Part shown: piece by piece, positions 1 through 10,522 of the stretch | How the letters are laid out: each line of letters starts with the position of its first letter | How positions within the stretch are numbered: position 1 is the stretch's first letter | Source of the DNA: Allium sativum | Taxonomy: Eukaryota; Streptophyta; Magnoliopsida; Asparagales; Amaryllidaceae | Assembly: GCA_030737875.1 (NCBI GenBank) | Contig: CM060910.1 | Location: 65,604,501-65,668,500 of the forward strand | Direction: 5' to 3' | Length of the DNA stretch: 64,000 bases | Notes under the pieces: model-generated | Told to the model about the DNA's origin: nothing | Databases searched by the model: none | Seen by the model: the letters and a program-made list of their open reading frames with translations, nothing else | Program-made: the position numbers and the translations under genes

Positions 1-212
1 TGACAAACAAAAGCACCATCCCATACTAACAAAGCAAAGTACAGCGACATCATAATGTCACAAACCAGTCATCGGGCCATCAAAACACCAACATGAGTCT
101 TAGTCACAACATAGACCTACACAAACTTAAGTGCGAGGACCGACACTCGCTTATACAACCAATCTAAAGCATAGTTCACAAAAAAAAAGTGATCATAGGC
201 AAGATAAGAAGA

Positions 213-873
213 CTACAGACTCTTGTTCTTCTTAGGCCTACCAACATTCCTTTTAACCTGAGTAGAGCAGGACGGAGGTTCACCAGCCAAGGGTTTTTTG
301 CGCTCTGGACCTGCCACTTAATGTCTCCTTGAGCAAAAGAGGCAACAACACTATCCCAGGACCTGAGAGCCTAGATTAACTTCACCTTGTCTTTCTCTAG
401 CATGGAGATATGCTCAAGATTGTCCCAGTGTAGCCTTTGGAGATCGCAAGCTAGTGTGTGCCAACCACTCATTTGTTTCCCAGTATGATCCTTGAGCATA
501 TCCATGTGTTTCCCAAACTGGTACATGGCGGCTTCGAACCAAGCAAGCATTTGGGTCTTCGCAACGTTCATTTCACTAGAAATTGTTTGTTGGTCAGATA
601 GAGATATACCCATGTCAAAAGACACTCCCTGTGGATCCCAGCCTCTGAATCGTTTGGCAAGCTTAGGATTGCATGGCTTTGGGCATAATGAGGCCTACTA
701 ATAATTGTTTGAAGCTCCACATGAGTAGGACTGATGAAGGGGGAATTTACGGATGGTTGGCCATTCATTTGAACTTCGGTCGTTGGGACGTCTAAATCAG
801 AAAAATTCTCCTGCTCACAGTGCTTCTGAGATGTATCCATCATATACACATAAATCAATGAATAGTCATACAA
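213..873 (-). pseudogene. decayed antisense gene with C-terminal AT-hook-like motif, in element E
   Basis: I do not recognise the product. Reading the minus strand, a coding-like stretch runs from about 873 to a TAG at 213-215 and changes frame twice: near 645, and at the T6 run at 294-299. There is one in-frame stop at 371-373. The visible pieces are an acidic, Ser/Pro-rich N-terminal part, a helical middle part rich in Met, Gln, Lys and Asp, and a basic C-terminus containing V-G-R-P-K-K-N, an AT-hook-like core that would bind the minor groove of AT-rich DNA. It lies between pol-side sequence and the 3' LTR of a plus-oriented element. Antisense extra ORFs are known at this place in Tat-lineage elements such as Grande. 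The assignment to that class is inference. A host gene fragment is the alternative. Confidence 0.4.
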
Positions 874-2576
874 TTCGGGGATTTAAGGGTCGGCCAAGAT
901 AAAAACAAGCGGCATGACCAAAGGTAAAGCCGCAAACGATCAACACCTCCAGCCCTGGCCGCGCATGATAAGCTCATACCGCTCTCACATGCTTGACTCA
1001 AAACGGTCGCTCATACATGACCGTTCAGGATGGACTTAAAGTTAAATAGAAGAAACCCTCCGCCAAATAAGCTTGAGCAACCGTAAGAATCAAACCAAAA
1101 GTATAAGTGATAGCAACAATATCAAGATCAAACAAGGCAACACGACTTGAGCATTTGACCAAGCATCGTGTGAGCTAATAAGTTTGTACTCCTCCGGACA
1201 AGATAGCTGGGACCGAACCATTTGCACATAATCATAAGACTGGAAGTCGGGCAAAGTATGAACTAAGAGGTTATTTAAAATGTTTCAATGAACGTATCAT
1301 GTGTACAAAGTTCAAAACCTAGGAAAAGGGGTATATTGAGGCTAATTTCTCTCAGACAAGTGCGTGTAGAAAACAAATCGAGTTCACTCCCAGATTCTGA
1401 CTATTATCAACATAAAAGGATATACAACAACACAAATCGTGTCCGATGACCACATGAACTTTAGAAAACCATTCAAGGGAACATAAAGGAGAGCTTATCC
1501 CTACTAAACCAGGTGCCACTAATTCAAAGGAAAATGAGGATTTGCAAACCTGTGCTTCACAAATTGATAATATAAAAGGAAGAATGAAGTAGCTACCATT
1601 AATGTGTTTTCCCCAAAAGATGGAAAACGAATTAAAAGTGAGGAGCAGGAAAACAAGGGAGAAAACCCCCCATGCCAGATATGAATGGCTGAATATGTGA
1701 AGAATCCTTCTGGAGGATACCTAAGGAAGGTTGGAGAAGCAGAAATCACAACAGCCACAGCCACTATGCCAAAGTCATCCAATATGGCATTCGCTGTCTG
1801 TTGGATAAAAGCAAGGACGGCTTGGGAGAAAACGCCTCCTAAGGACAGGGAACCTTGGAACCTTTGACCTTCTCCAAAACAGAACTTTTATGAGGCATGA
1901 TTCTTCCACGTAACATCGTTTCATAATAATACGATCAATACACGTATCTCTTACACAAATGCACGTACCACTAGCATTTTCAATATTACTAAATGCCATC
2001 ACACCTCGATTAACAGAGGTCAAGCAGGAGGAAACCTAAATCAGACCCAGATGAGGGGACTCGGGGAAAGTCGCGCCTTTTATACCTTAACTAGTGTACG
2101 ATTATGCTTAGCACGAATATCCTAAAAACCTAAGAAAAACCGACATAATTACATAGGGAAACGATTATGATGACATTAGAACCCTTTCAGAAGTAACATT
2201 AAGATTAGCACCTAGACCTGTCTTTATAACAAGCGTAACCTTGGCTAACCATCATGTGAATCCTGACGCATAATTAGGATTGCAATTTATAGGAAATGTG
2301 AAAATGCTCACCAGTAATCAAGCTCGAGTCTTCAAGAAAAAGTAGGATTCAAGCGTTTTCTTCTGTGAGAACAATAATCTTGTTCAGGAATTTGATCTGT
2401 AGGTGAATTACGCGAACAATGAAGAAGAAAATTTATGTTCAAATTCCAAGGTCGATCCGGGCCGCACGAGTAAAAGCAAATCAACGCCTCTGATTAAGGA
2501 AGACCAAGAGACTCTGACATGACACTTCAAAGAAAAGACAAATTTTGACTTGTAAAGTCGAAAACACCCCTTCACT
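874..2576 (+). other. non-coding 3' region of element E
   Basis: No convincing gene is visible in this 1.7-kb stretch. The short ORFs on both strands have no family resemblance. It lies between the antisense gene and the polypurine tract of element E, so I read it as the 3' untranslated region of that element. This is inference from position. Confidence 0.35.
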
Positions 2577-2586
2577 GGGGGGCAAA
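2577..2586 (+). other. polypurine tract of element E
   Basis: GGGGGGCAAA sits directly before TGTTATTACC, the putative start of an LTR. A G-run followed by CAAA next to a TG is the usual plus-strand priming site of plant Gypsy and Copia elements. It sets the orientation of element E as plus. Confidence 0.6.
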
Positions 2587-3233
2587 TGTTATTACCAAAA
2601 TTAAGAATGAAGCCAGCCGGAGATGAAGGAGTATTGGATAACCGAAAGCTCGCAGAAGGCTTAATCAAAAGTGCGTCCTAACAATGTGAAGAGCGAGAGC
2701 AGGAAAACATAGTCCGAAAGGCCGCATCAACCATAACCCCTTTTTCCTCCCTTTAAGGGAAAAGGTCATAAAGAACTAGGGAGTTTAACCGACAGGGCCT
2801 CTCCGCCAATGTCAGTCCGACAAGACCCTTTCGACCGTATTGGCCCAATGAAAGGCTCCATGTATGTAACCATTCTGATCCAGAATCAAGGAAGCTAGAA
2901 GCAACAAAACCGACGGACAAAGCCCAAAGGGAAACCTTCAACAATGACCTACCCAAATACCGTTACACCTAAAGACAACAACATCGGGCGCACTAACCCA
3001 GAAGAACACGAAGGCCACTCGAAACCAGCTTCTGAAACATCTACTACATAACTACCGAAAAGGTCATGTCCACAAATAAATAAGAGTAACACCGGAAGCC
3101 ACCCTCCAAGAGTACAGGCTACCGCAAAGGCCCTACATGAGGGCTAGCCAGAACTCGGACATGGATTACAGGCTACCCGTGCTAGTCTACCTAGTACCAA
3201 AACCCGTAGCGGTTTCAACCCGACAGCTATCAA
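2587..3233 (+). repeat. 3' LTR of element E, left part (split by element A)
   Basis: The LTR starts TGTTATTACC after the polypurine tract. It is interrupted at ATCAA (3229-3233) by element A and resumes after the duplicated ATCAA at 14621-14625. Both parts share the same Arg/Pro-codon-rich, moderately GC composition, unlike the AT-rich LTR of A. Total length without the insert is about 1.3 kb, usual for Tat-like LTRs. The 5' LTR of E lies outside the window. Confidence 0.6.
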
Positions 3234-3521
3234 TGTAACTCCCCGTAATTTTATAACATTAAAATTCAAAAATTAAAGTATACTTAATTTTTAGAAGAAG
3301 AATTAAGTGAAATGGGTTGCACTTTTATGTTCGTCTCAAAATTTTGGGTCAAGATAGACATTTGGTTTGCATAAAATAGATAACTTATGAAGAAGTTATT
3401 AAGCCTTGAAGTTTGTATGCATATGAGAGAAATATATATATATATATACATATATAATTTTCAAAAAAAGTTCAAAACAACGAATCGGGAGGGGGAATAG
3501 CTGAACCGCACCATTTTTGGA

Positions 3522-3557
3522 GTCGACCCGAGCTCTGCTGGGTCGACTAGGGGTCGA
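3522..3557. promoter_or_regulatory. GTCGAC palindrome cluster upstream of TATA, LTR of A
   Basis: Two GTCGAC hexamers (3522-3527, 3542-3547) and one near-copy GGTCGATC lie about 140-160 bp before the TATA box. The 3' LTR keeps both (11846-11851, 11866-11871). Similar clusters lie at the same relative place in the LTRs of C and D. A role as an upstream promoter element is inference. Confidence 0.45.
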
Positions 3558-3680
3558 TCCAGGGTGTGTGCTGTCAACCCGTGGCCCGATTCGCCCTAAG
3601 GGCTGATGTGGCATCTGAGTGGTCCTGATGGTTCTGGTTATCCCTAGGTTAATCCGACGGCTCTTATTAAATTAAACTTC

Positions 3681-3687
3681 TATAAAA
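3681..3687 (+). promoter_or_regulatory. TATA box of the element A LTR promoter
   Basis: TATAAAA lies about 450 bp into the LTR, the expected place for the U3 promoter. It is followed by a C-rich stretch with several CTAAACCC/CTAACCC blocks. The 3' LTR has the equivalent at about 12004-12012. Confidence 0.6.
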
Positions 3688-4055
3688 ACACTCCTAAACC
3701 CCTAACCCTAATCACATTAATTCATAACAAGAGCCGCCATGCCGTCAATGGAGAACTTAGAGTAGCCTCCATACACTTTCAACCCTAATGCAAGACAGAA
3801 GCTTGAATCAAAATCAAATCAAATCAAATCAAATCTAAATAACGATTAGTCTACATCAAAGGCGAGCAATTCAGTTTCAGACTACAGATCCCAGAAAGAC
3901 AAGACTATTCTTTTTAATTGTGAGTATGATAGCTTTCACAAATTGATTAATTAATTTAATTATGATAAGATATAATTGGGATTATGAGAATATGATTTTG
4001 AACCATGTGATGTAAATTATATGTATGTTTGTGGTGTTGAATCATATGTTAGTCT

Positions 4056-4490
4056 TATGCAAGTTGGATCATATGTTAGTTCTTATGTGAATCTTATGCA
4101 AGTTGAATCATATATCCTATGAAAGTTTGTGATGATTAGATCATATATTCATGTATGAATCTTATGCAAGTTTGGGTTGTTAAAATATATGTGAGACATG
4201 TATATGCATATGCTAGTTTATGTGACATGAACCTTTATGCCTAGATCCATATGCAAGTTTACGTCTTTATGTTTAGACCCATATGCAAGTTTACATCCTT
4301 ATGTTTAGACCCATATGCAAGTTTAGATCTATATGCAAGTTTACATCTTCATGTTTAGATCCATATGCAAGTTCACACCTTTATGTTTGAATCTATAGCA
4401 GTACATAAGTTATGCAAGTTTATGCCCATTACCTATGATAGTTTTGTATCATATGCTGGTTTGAATGAAATTCATATGCAAGTTATTGGC
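4056..4490 (+). repeat. array of TATGCAAGTT motifs with a 31-bp tandem unit
   Basis: The motif TATGCAAGTT recurs about ten times. From about 4247 to 4390 it forms a tandem repeat of about 31 bp in which the motif alternates with ACATCTTTATGTTTAGA. The 3' LTR has the same array (about 12370-12800) with a different copy layout. The unrelated-looking LTR of element D has its own array of the same motif. Confidence 0.7.
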
Positions 4491-4840
4491 TATGTAATCT
4501 TATGTCATAATCCTTAGATCTATTTTATGTGTTATGTGATGTTGTTTTTCTTTTTATAAGTTAGACTAATTGTGAGTCTAACATATGTCATATGAAAACG
4601 TACGAATAGCGTGGGGATGATGGGATAATATTGAATATACATAAATTGTGAATTGGCATAAAATGGCCTTAAAAGGCATATAATTAATTTGAGATATTAA
4701 TTGGCATAATTGGTATTTATGGACTTAATTTTAAGAGACAATTATGGACATAAATAAATTTGGAATTTATTGACAAATTTGACTAGGGATATTAATCCAA
4801 TTTGGGGTTAAATAAAAATGTGTAATAATTAACCGGCTAA

Positions 4841-4931
4841 GACACGAGGTTAGACTCTTTTGCGGTGTAAGACTGCCCGGACCCACCCGGCAAATCCAGC
4901 AGCCACAAATTCCAGCCTAATGTGAGAGGTC
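4841..4931 (+). other. structured hairpin motif, copy 1, LTR of A
   Basis: This is a two-stem palindromic block. The outer arm TTAGACT pairs with AGCCTAA with one mismatch, the inner arm TTTGCGG pairs with CCACAAA with one mismatch, and the centre is the conserved CTGCCCGGACCC...CCGGCAAATCC. In the 3' LTR the same copy (13160-13250) pairs perfectly: TTAGACT/AGTCTAA and TTTGTGG/CCACAAA. It lies downstream of the TATA box, so it should be in the RNA. Confidence 0.65.
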
Positions 4932-4964
4932 AAAGGCACGAATTAAATGCGTAACAATTGTAAA

Positions 4965-5055
4965 GACACGAAGTTAGGCTCATTTGCGGTATAAGACTGC
5001 CCGGACCTGCCCGACAAATCCAGCAACCGCAAATGTCAGCCTAATGTGGGAGGTC
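4965..5055 (+). other. structured hairpin motif, copy 2, LTR of A
   Basis: The outer stem TTAGGCT (4974-4980) pairs with AGCCTAA (5038-5044) and the inner stem ATTTGCGGT (4982-4990) pairs with ACCGCAAAT (5026-5034), both without mismatch. The conserved CCGGACC centre lies between. A 33-nt spacer separates it from copy 1. The 3' LTR counterpart is 13284-13374, with one inner-stem change. Confidence 0.7.
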
Positions 5056-6320
5056 TTTATAAGGTTACAGTTCTAATGAATTAAGTAACACTTAACTAGA
5101 TAAACATGTGGTGGGACATGGGGGGTTAAGTGGGTGCCTTGGGTGGCATGTGAAATTAAGTGGGTGTCTTAGGTGGCATGTGAAATACGATTAGTTGCAC
5201 TTAACCAAGATTGAAACATATAAGAAGACATGAATAAGAATGGTGTTAAGTGGGGAAACCTTAGTGGGGACCAAGCATAGATGGAAGGCTTGTGCCAAGC
5301 ATGGGGGCCCTTTTCAAACCAGTAACCCATTAAGTATCTTTGTGAGCTCGATCCAAGTCGAGGACGGGACACACTTACTGGATTTGATTGTAAGAGGTCA
5401 AAACGGGTTAGCGGTGGCAACGCAAGTCCAACGGGGTCATGTGCGTGCGTGGGCCCGGGCTGGTAGGTAAGAAGTTGTTGCGTCGTGTAGATATAGGCCG
5501 TGCATCTTTTGTGGTGTTGAGTTGCCAATTTGGGGAGTGATACACCCCACTGTGGGACCAGCACGGGTATCTACGAGTTAGGGAGCCGATTGAATGGGGG
5601 TAGTGGGTACAACTAGTGGAGATAGGGGCAGACGACACCTATGAAGGCAGCTATGGGTACACGAAACTACCATTATCATTATTAAGTTCTATAGGCGGGA
5701 TCAACTTTTATGGTGACTAGTGTTGGTGCAGTATAATAATTATCCTATAGTGATTAGGAACGAGATTAACGCCAGAATATTCCTTTTATTTGCTTTGTCA
5801 TGCCCACTTGTTCCATGTTCATATCTTATCTTACCATTTTATGCCTTATCCTAGTCACTTTAATAATTATATTGTTAATGTTATTATACTCGCCAGACTT
5901 TATGTCTAACCCCTTTGTTTTCTCCTCTTTTCTTCCTTTCCCTCCTCCCCCATAAATTTCTCAAGGTGGGACTAGTACTAGTGGAGCTTGATCTCAGATC
6001 CCTTTCTCTCTCTTTTGGAAGTGCTTGGATTGCTGAAAGTAAAGTTGAGCTCATCTCTTTTATGGCTACTTGTGTTGGGGTTTACGCTTTTTATTTTATG
6101 TACTCTAAAACAATTTATCAAGATGGATATTAAGTGTACTTGGTTTATGAAGTTGTTGTAATTAAACTATTTTTCCACTGCAATAAAAGTTGTTTTAAAA
6201 TTTTCAAGTACCATTACTTATATCTATCTTGTTATATTCTGTTCTATACACTAAATACGCTTCATGGAAGTTAATGCATTCCCTTTGTTAGTGACATTAA
6301 TGGACGTGGGGTGTTACACG

Positions 6321-6333
6321 TGGTATCAGAGCT
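6321..6333 (+). other. primer binding site of element A
   Basis: TGGTATCAGAGCT begins two bases after the end of the 5' LTR. It is complementary to the 3' end of plant initiator methionine tRNA, the usual minus-strand primer of this lineage. Confidence 0.9.
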
Positions 6334-6525
6334 GAAGGTTACTAAACCAGATATGAATTTTGGAAAACTATTTTTCAAAAAGCTTTTTATAAAGAAATAC
6401 TTTCAAAGGTATGTTTTAAGGAAAGTATTTTCAAGAGAAAGGTTTGTTATAAAAACATAACCCCCAAGAGCCATATATCTTTCTTTCGAATTCTCCGTTT
6501 TGAATCTCTTCATTTTCTTTTCAGC

Positions 6526-7532
6526 ATGTCCGAAATTCCTGAGATATTCGAGGGGAAACCGATACTAGGATTGTTTAGAAGGTATCTAGAAGCTAGGGCC
6601 AATGTCGCAGGCACAGCAAATGCTCCTCCTCCTCCTCCCCTCCTCCTCCTCCCCATGTTGATACTTTTGCAAAGATATGCAAAGATTTTAGGGTAATGGG
6701 CGGGAAACCTTTTCATGGATCATAGACGTTTGTTGAAGCTCAAAATTGGTCTAAGGAGGTGGAAGATCTATTTGGTATTTTCGAAGTAGAAGATGGAAGG
6801 AAGGTCTAATTGGATGCTTGGTTAACGAAAGACGAAGCCTTGTTTTGGTGGGAGGTCACGAACGGAGAGCGTCCGGTGGAAACATGGATGGATTTCAAGC
6901 GTAGGTTCGAAATGGAGTTTCTCTCACGAGCAGAAGAGAATTTGTATATGGAAAGATTCTTGGCATTGAAGGAAGGGGATTTATCAGTAAAGGAGTACCT
7001 TAACAAGTTCAATCAGTTGGCGAGATTTGGCTTGGAATTGGTAAACACACCTGAGAAGAAGGCCCTAAGGTTCGTTAAAGGTCTGGATGAGGCTCTACAT
7101 GGGTTGGCGATGACCCACATTCCGATGGGGGCTACCTTTGAGAAACTGGTTGACATGGCGCTTATGCATGAGGAAGAGAAAGGTGTGAATGCTAATAAGG
7201 CACCGGAGAATAAAGGAGACCAGAAGAAGCCATAACAGCAAAACAAGAAAGGCGGGAAGAACAATAATGGCAAAGGAAAGAAGAAGTTCTTTAATTGTGG
7301 GACACCAGGCCATCTGAGCAAAGACTATAGGAAAAAGAAGAAGACTGGTTTTTTCCACTGTGGAGAGGCAGGTCATCTAGTTAAGGACTGCCCATGGAAA
7401 CATGGGAGAGGGCAAAGAATTTCTGGAGGGCAGCTTCAGGCTCTTATGGCACCAGGGCAGAGAGAGGGCAGATTCAGGCTCTCATGGCACCAGGACAGGA
7501 GAGAGGTAGAAACATTTCTGTTGGAAGTTTAG
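6526..7532 (+). pseudogene. gag: gag of element A (capsid and zinc knuckles), broken
   Basis: Gag packages the element RNA into virus-like particles. The start ATG at 6526 opens a proline-rich N-terminal part (the CTCCTCCTC tract near 6620-6650), after which the frame shifts. From 6810 the capsid region is clear: FWWEVTNG, then SRAEENLYMERFLALKEGDLSVKEY, the typical retrotransposon gag core, to a TAA at 7233-7235. Downstream in the same frame are two CCHC-type knuckles (about 7281-7395). The first has lost its first and last Cys (to Phe and Tyr) and the second its first Cys (to Phe). A further stop lies upstream (HGS then TAG), and an imperfect ~37-bp duplication lies at 7429-7500. It is non-functional but well recognisable. 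Confidence 0.9.
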
Positions 7533-8197
7533 TTTTTCTGTTTGATCATCTTGTTCGTACTTTGTTTGACTCTGGCGCTTCACACTCGTTTGTATCTGCT
7601 TTGTTAGTTGAAACACTGCACCTAAATACTAGTCTAGTTACGGATCCCATAGTAGTCTCAAATCCTATTGGTGGTTCGGCTCATCTTTCTATGATTTGTC
7701 AGGATTTGAGAGTGTCTATCTTGGGCGTTGGGTTTGAATGCAACGCCTTTATTCCTTGCTTCATGGTCTACGACTTGATTCTAGGTATGGATTGGCTAAC
7801 TAGATACGGTGCCATCCTAGATTGTGAAAGAAGGGTAGTTAGATTGTTGACTCGTTGTGGAAAGACCCTTGATATTTCTTGTGACCCTAGAGGTCCAGTA
7901 ATGCTTAGCTACCTAGAATCCCTAGACGCATCCAATGATGATTTGAAATCTGTTCGTGTGGTACGTGAATACGGTGACGTCTTCGATGAAGTTCGAGGTT
8001 TACCCCCGAGGCGCGAGATAGACTTTCGAACATATCTAGTAGATAATGCAAAGCCAGTTGCATTACCAGTGCGCCACATGGCTCCGAGAGAGAGAAGAAA
8101 ACTCAGTAAGCAAGTGAAAGAATTGCTTGAGAAGGGGTTCATAAGAAGAAGTATTTCGGAGTGGGGTGCTCCAGTCGTTTTCTACTACAAAAGCTGA
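7394..8197 (+). pseudogene. pol: element A pol: protease and start of reverse transcriptase
   Basis: The aspartic protease that cuts the polyprotein is seen as LFDSGASHSFV (active-site D-S-G) followed about 60 residues later by LILGMDWLTRY, the second conserved protease motif. The linker continues through EYGDVFDEVRGLPPRREIDF and the RT entry PREERRKLSKQ-like segment to SEWGAPV. The usual F-V-K-K-K-D-G continuation is lost to a frameshift at about 8180, and the frame ends at 8197. The reading frame is offset from gag, so expression would need a fused or shifted frame. The protease itself looks intact. Confidence 0.9.
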
Positions 8198-8839
8198 TGG
8201 TTCACTTAGATTGTACGTGGACTATAGAGAGCTGAATAAGCTAACAAAGAAGAACATGCACCCTACTACAAAAGCTGATGGTTCACTTAGATTGTACGTG
8301 GACTATAGAGAGCTGAATAAGCTAACAAAGAAGAACATGCACCCATTGCCGAGGATTGACGATTTATTCGATCAGTTGGTGGGTGCTTTAGTTTTCTCGC
8401 AACTGGATTTAGCTACAGTGTTTCATCAGCTAAGGGTGGCTGAAGATAGTATCGATAAGACTGCCTTCAGAACTCCTGACGGTTTCTTTGAGTAGCTCGT
8501 CATGCCTTTTGGTTTGACGAATGCACCCGCATACTTTTTTGACTTAACGAGTAGGGTGTTTAGGGAGTTTCTAAACAAGTTTGTGGTAGTCCTTGTAGAC
8601 AATATTCTGGTTTTCTCTAAAAGTGAAGAAGAGCATGCCCTACATCTTAGGGAAGTCTTAGAGACCCTACGAGCGCATCAGCTAAAAGCTAAGTTCTCCA
8701 AGTGCCATTTTTGGAGAAAAGAAGTGAGGTTCTTAGGACAGGTGGTCTCTAAGAAAGGGATAACTGCAGATCCTGCCAAGGTGGTGGCATCCAAGATTGG
8801 AAAACTCCTAAGAACGCAACAGAAGTAAGAAGCTTTTTA
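8166..8839 (+). pseudogene. pol: element A pol: reverse transcriptase with internal duplication and mutated catalytic motif
   Basis: Reverse transcriptase copies the element RNA to DNA. Visible motifs are [44 protein letters not shown] and [10 protein letters not shown]. The normal catalytic motif [VIF]DDIL reads V-D-N-I-L, so the second catalytic Asp has become Asn. A perfect 81-bp tandem duplication (8182-8343) repeats 27 residues in frame. A TAG at 8493-8495 interrupts the protein between the FRTPDG and MPFGL motifs. A frameshift near 8800-8820 separates it from [13 protein letters not shown]. Each of these alone should abolish activity. Confidence 0.92.
8182..8343 (+). repeat. 81-bp perfect tandem duplication inside RT
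   Basis: 8182-8262 and 8263-8343 are identical by eye. The unit encodes 27 residues from TTKADG to KKNMHP in frame, so the [11 protein letters not shown] motif occurs twice. Confidence 0.95.
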
Positions 8840-9814
8840 GGGCTGGCTGGCTATTATAGGAAGTTCATTAAGGACTTCGCGAAGATATCAGCCCCTCTCA
8901 CACGATTAACGAAGAAGAATTTGACTTTTACTTGGGACGTTGACTGTGACGATGCTTTCCAACGTCTGAAGACGGCTTTGACGACAGCTCCAGTTTTAGT
9001 TTCTCCATACGGGAGTAAGACATTCACTGTATATACCGATGCTTGCGAGACAGGGTTTGACGCAGTTTTAATGCAAGAGGGAAGGGTGATATGCTATGGT
9101 GGAAGACAGTTGAAAGCCCATGAGAAAAATTACCCTACCCATGACTTAGAGTTGGCGGCCATAGTTTTTGCGCTTAATTCATGGCTTCATTACTTGCTTG
9201 GCGAGAGGTTTGAGTTGTATATAGACCATAAGTCGCTAAAGTACTTATCCTCTCAGAAGGACCTAAACTTAAGGCAAAAGAGATGGATGGAGTTTTTGGC
9301 ATCCTACGATTTTGAGATCGCATATACCCTTGGCAAGGGTAACGTTGTAGCCGACGCCTTAAGTAGAAAGAAGTTAACTTTAAGTCCTTTGTTCGTAGAG
9401 CGGCAGAGTTTGGAGTATATATTTTCCTTTGACTTCAGACCCTCTGTCGATTATGTACCCGAATTATTGGCATCGTTAGAGGCGCAACCTACACTTTTGG
9501 GTCGAGTTGGAGAGGCACAGCGAAATGACCCACAGTTGGTTGAGATAGTAGGCAAGCTTATGGGAGGGGAGTCCTCGAGTCATCTTGATAGATATGCTAT
9601 AGATAAGAGAGGTTGGGTACATAGAGATGGAAGACTTTGCGTACCACAAGACGAGAGTTTGAAGAAGGCAATTCTTGAAGACTCACATTGCTCTAAAATG
9701 ACCATACATCCCGGTGGTGATAAGATGTATAGGGATATGAAGAGAGTTTTCTTTTGGGCCGGAATGAAGAAGGACGTGGCCGAGTTCGTTGCTAGATGCT
9801 TAGTGTGCCAATAA
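8840..9814 (+). pseudogene. pol: element A pol: RT tail, RNase H and integrase zinc finger
   Basis: After [19 protein letters not shown] comes the RNase H domain: the [15 protein letters not shown] segment with its first acidic residue, [15 protein letters not shown], and [12 protein letters not shown], ending in the VADALSRK linker. The integrase zinc-binding domain follows, with two His in the [11 protein letters not shown] segment and C-x2-C in ARCLVC. A TAA at 9812-9814 replaces the Gln codon that normally follows CQ. This is the longest open block of pol in the element. Start chosen from the first conserved residues after the frameshift. Confidence 0.92.
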
Positions 9815-10522
9815 GTCAAGGCAAAGCAAAGGAAGCCTGGAGGTTTGCTCCATCCCTTAGAGATTCCGCTTTGGAAATGGGAAAGCGTTTCCATGGATTT
9901 TGTAGATGGGTTACCAAGATCAAGGAAGGGTAATACGGGGATTTGGGTAACTGTAGACAGACTTACCAAAAGTGTCCATTTTATTCTCGTTAAAAGTAGA
10001 AGGACCGCCACGTGGTTAGCATCTGTTTACCTTCGAGAGATAGTTCGTTTGTACGACATACCCTCTTGCATTGTGAGCGATAGGGATCCCGTTTTCACAA
10101 GCGAATTTTGGAAAAGCTTACAAGAGGCAGTTGGAACGCAATTATGCTTAAGTACCGCTTATCAACCTCAGACGGACGGTCAGACCGAGAGAGTAAATCG
10201 GGTTCTAGAAGACCTTCTGAGACTATGCATCCTAGATTTTGGAGGAACATGGGAAGAACACCTTCCACTAGTGGAGTTCGCCTATAATAATAGTTTTCAG
10301 GCTAGCATTGGCATGGCACCTTTTGAGGCTCTTTATGGACGACCGTGCCGATCACCTACATGTTGGTGGGAATCCACTGATAAGGTTTTGCTTGGACCCG
10401 GCATGACTAGGGAGACTTCGGATACGATAGACCTGATTCGACGGTGAATGAAGACGGCGCAGGACTGACAGAAGTCATATGCTGATAGGAAACGAACCGA
10501 TCTTGAATTCAATATTGGGGAC
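9815..10522 (+). pseudogene. pol: element A pol: integrase catalytic core
   Basis: Integrase joins the cDNA to chromosomal DNA. The D-D-35-E triad is visible: the Asp in SMDFVDGLP, the Asp in CIVSDRDPVFTSEFW, and the Glu in DGQTERVNRVLEDLLR. Then follow FAYNNSFQASIGMAPFEALYGRPC and the QKSYADRKR linker. Two TGA codons, at 10445-10447 and a few codons on, sit where Arg (CGA) is expected, consistent with C-to-T change at CpG. It starts directly after the TAA that ends the preceding block. Confidence 0.92.

Larger units (their letters stand above)
3234..6318 (+). repeat. 5' LTR of element A
   Basis: It is bounded by TGTAAC and GTTACA and matched along its length by 11553-14620. It contains, in order, a short TA run (about 3432-3448), a GTCGAC cluster, a TATA box, an array of TATGCAAGTT motifs, two tandem structured hairpins, and a GC-richer block near 5290-5470 shared in outline with the LTR of element D. 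Short ORFs inside it recur in the 3' LTR only because the LTR is duplicated. Confidence 0.95.

Noticed and set aside
5169..5638. Overlapping ORFs of 76-131 codons on both strands in the A LTR, repeated at 13404-13990
   Set aside because: They recur only because the LTR is duplicated. The frames change between the two copies and no protein motif is seen.
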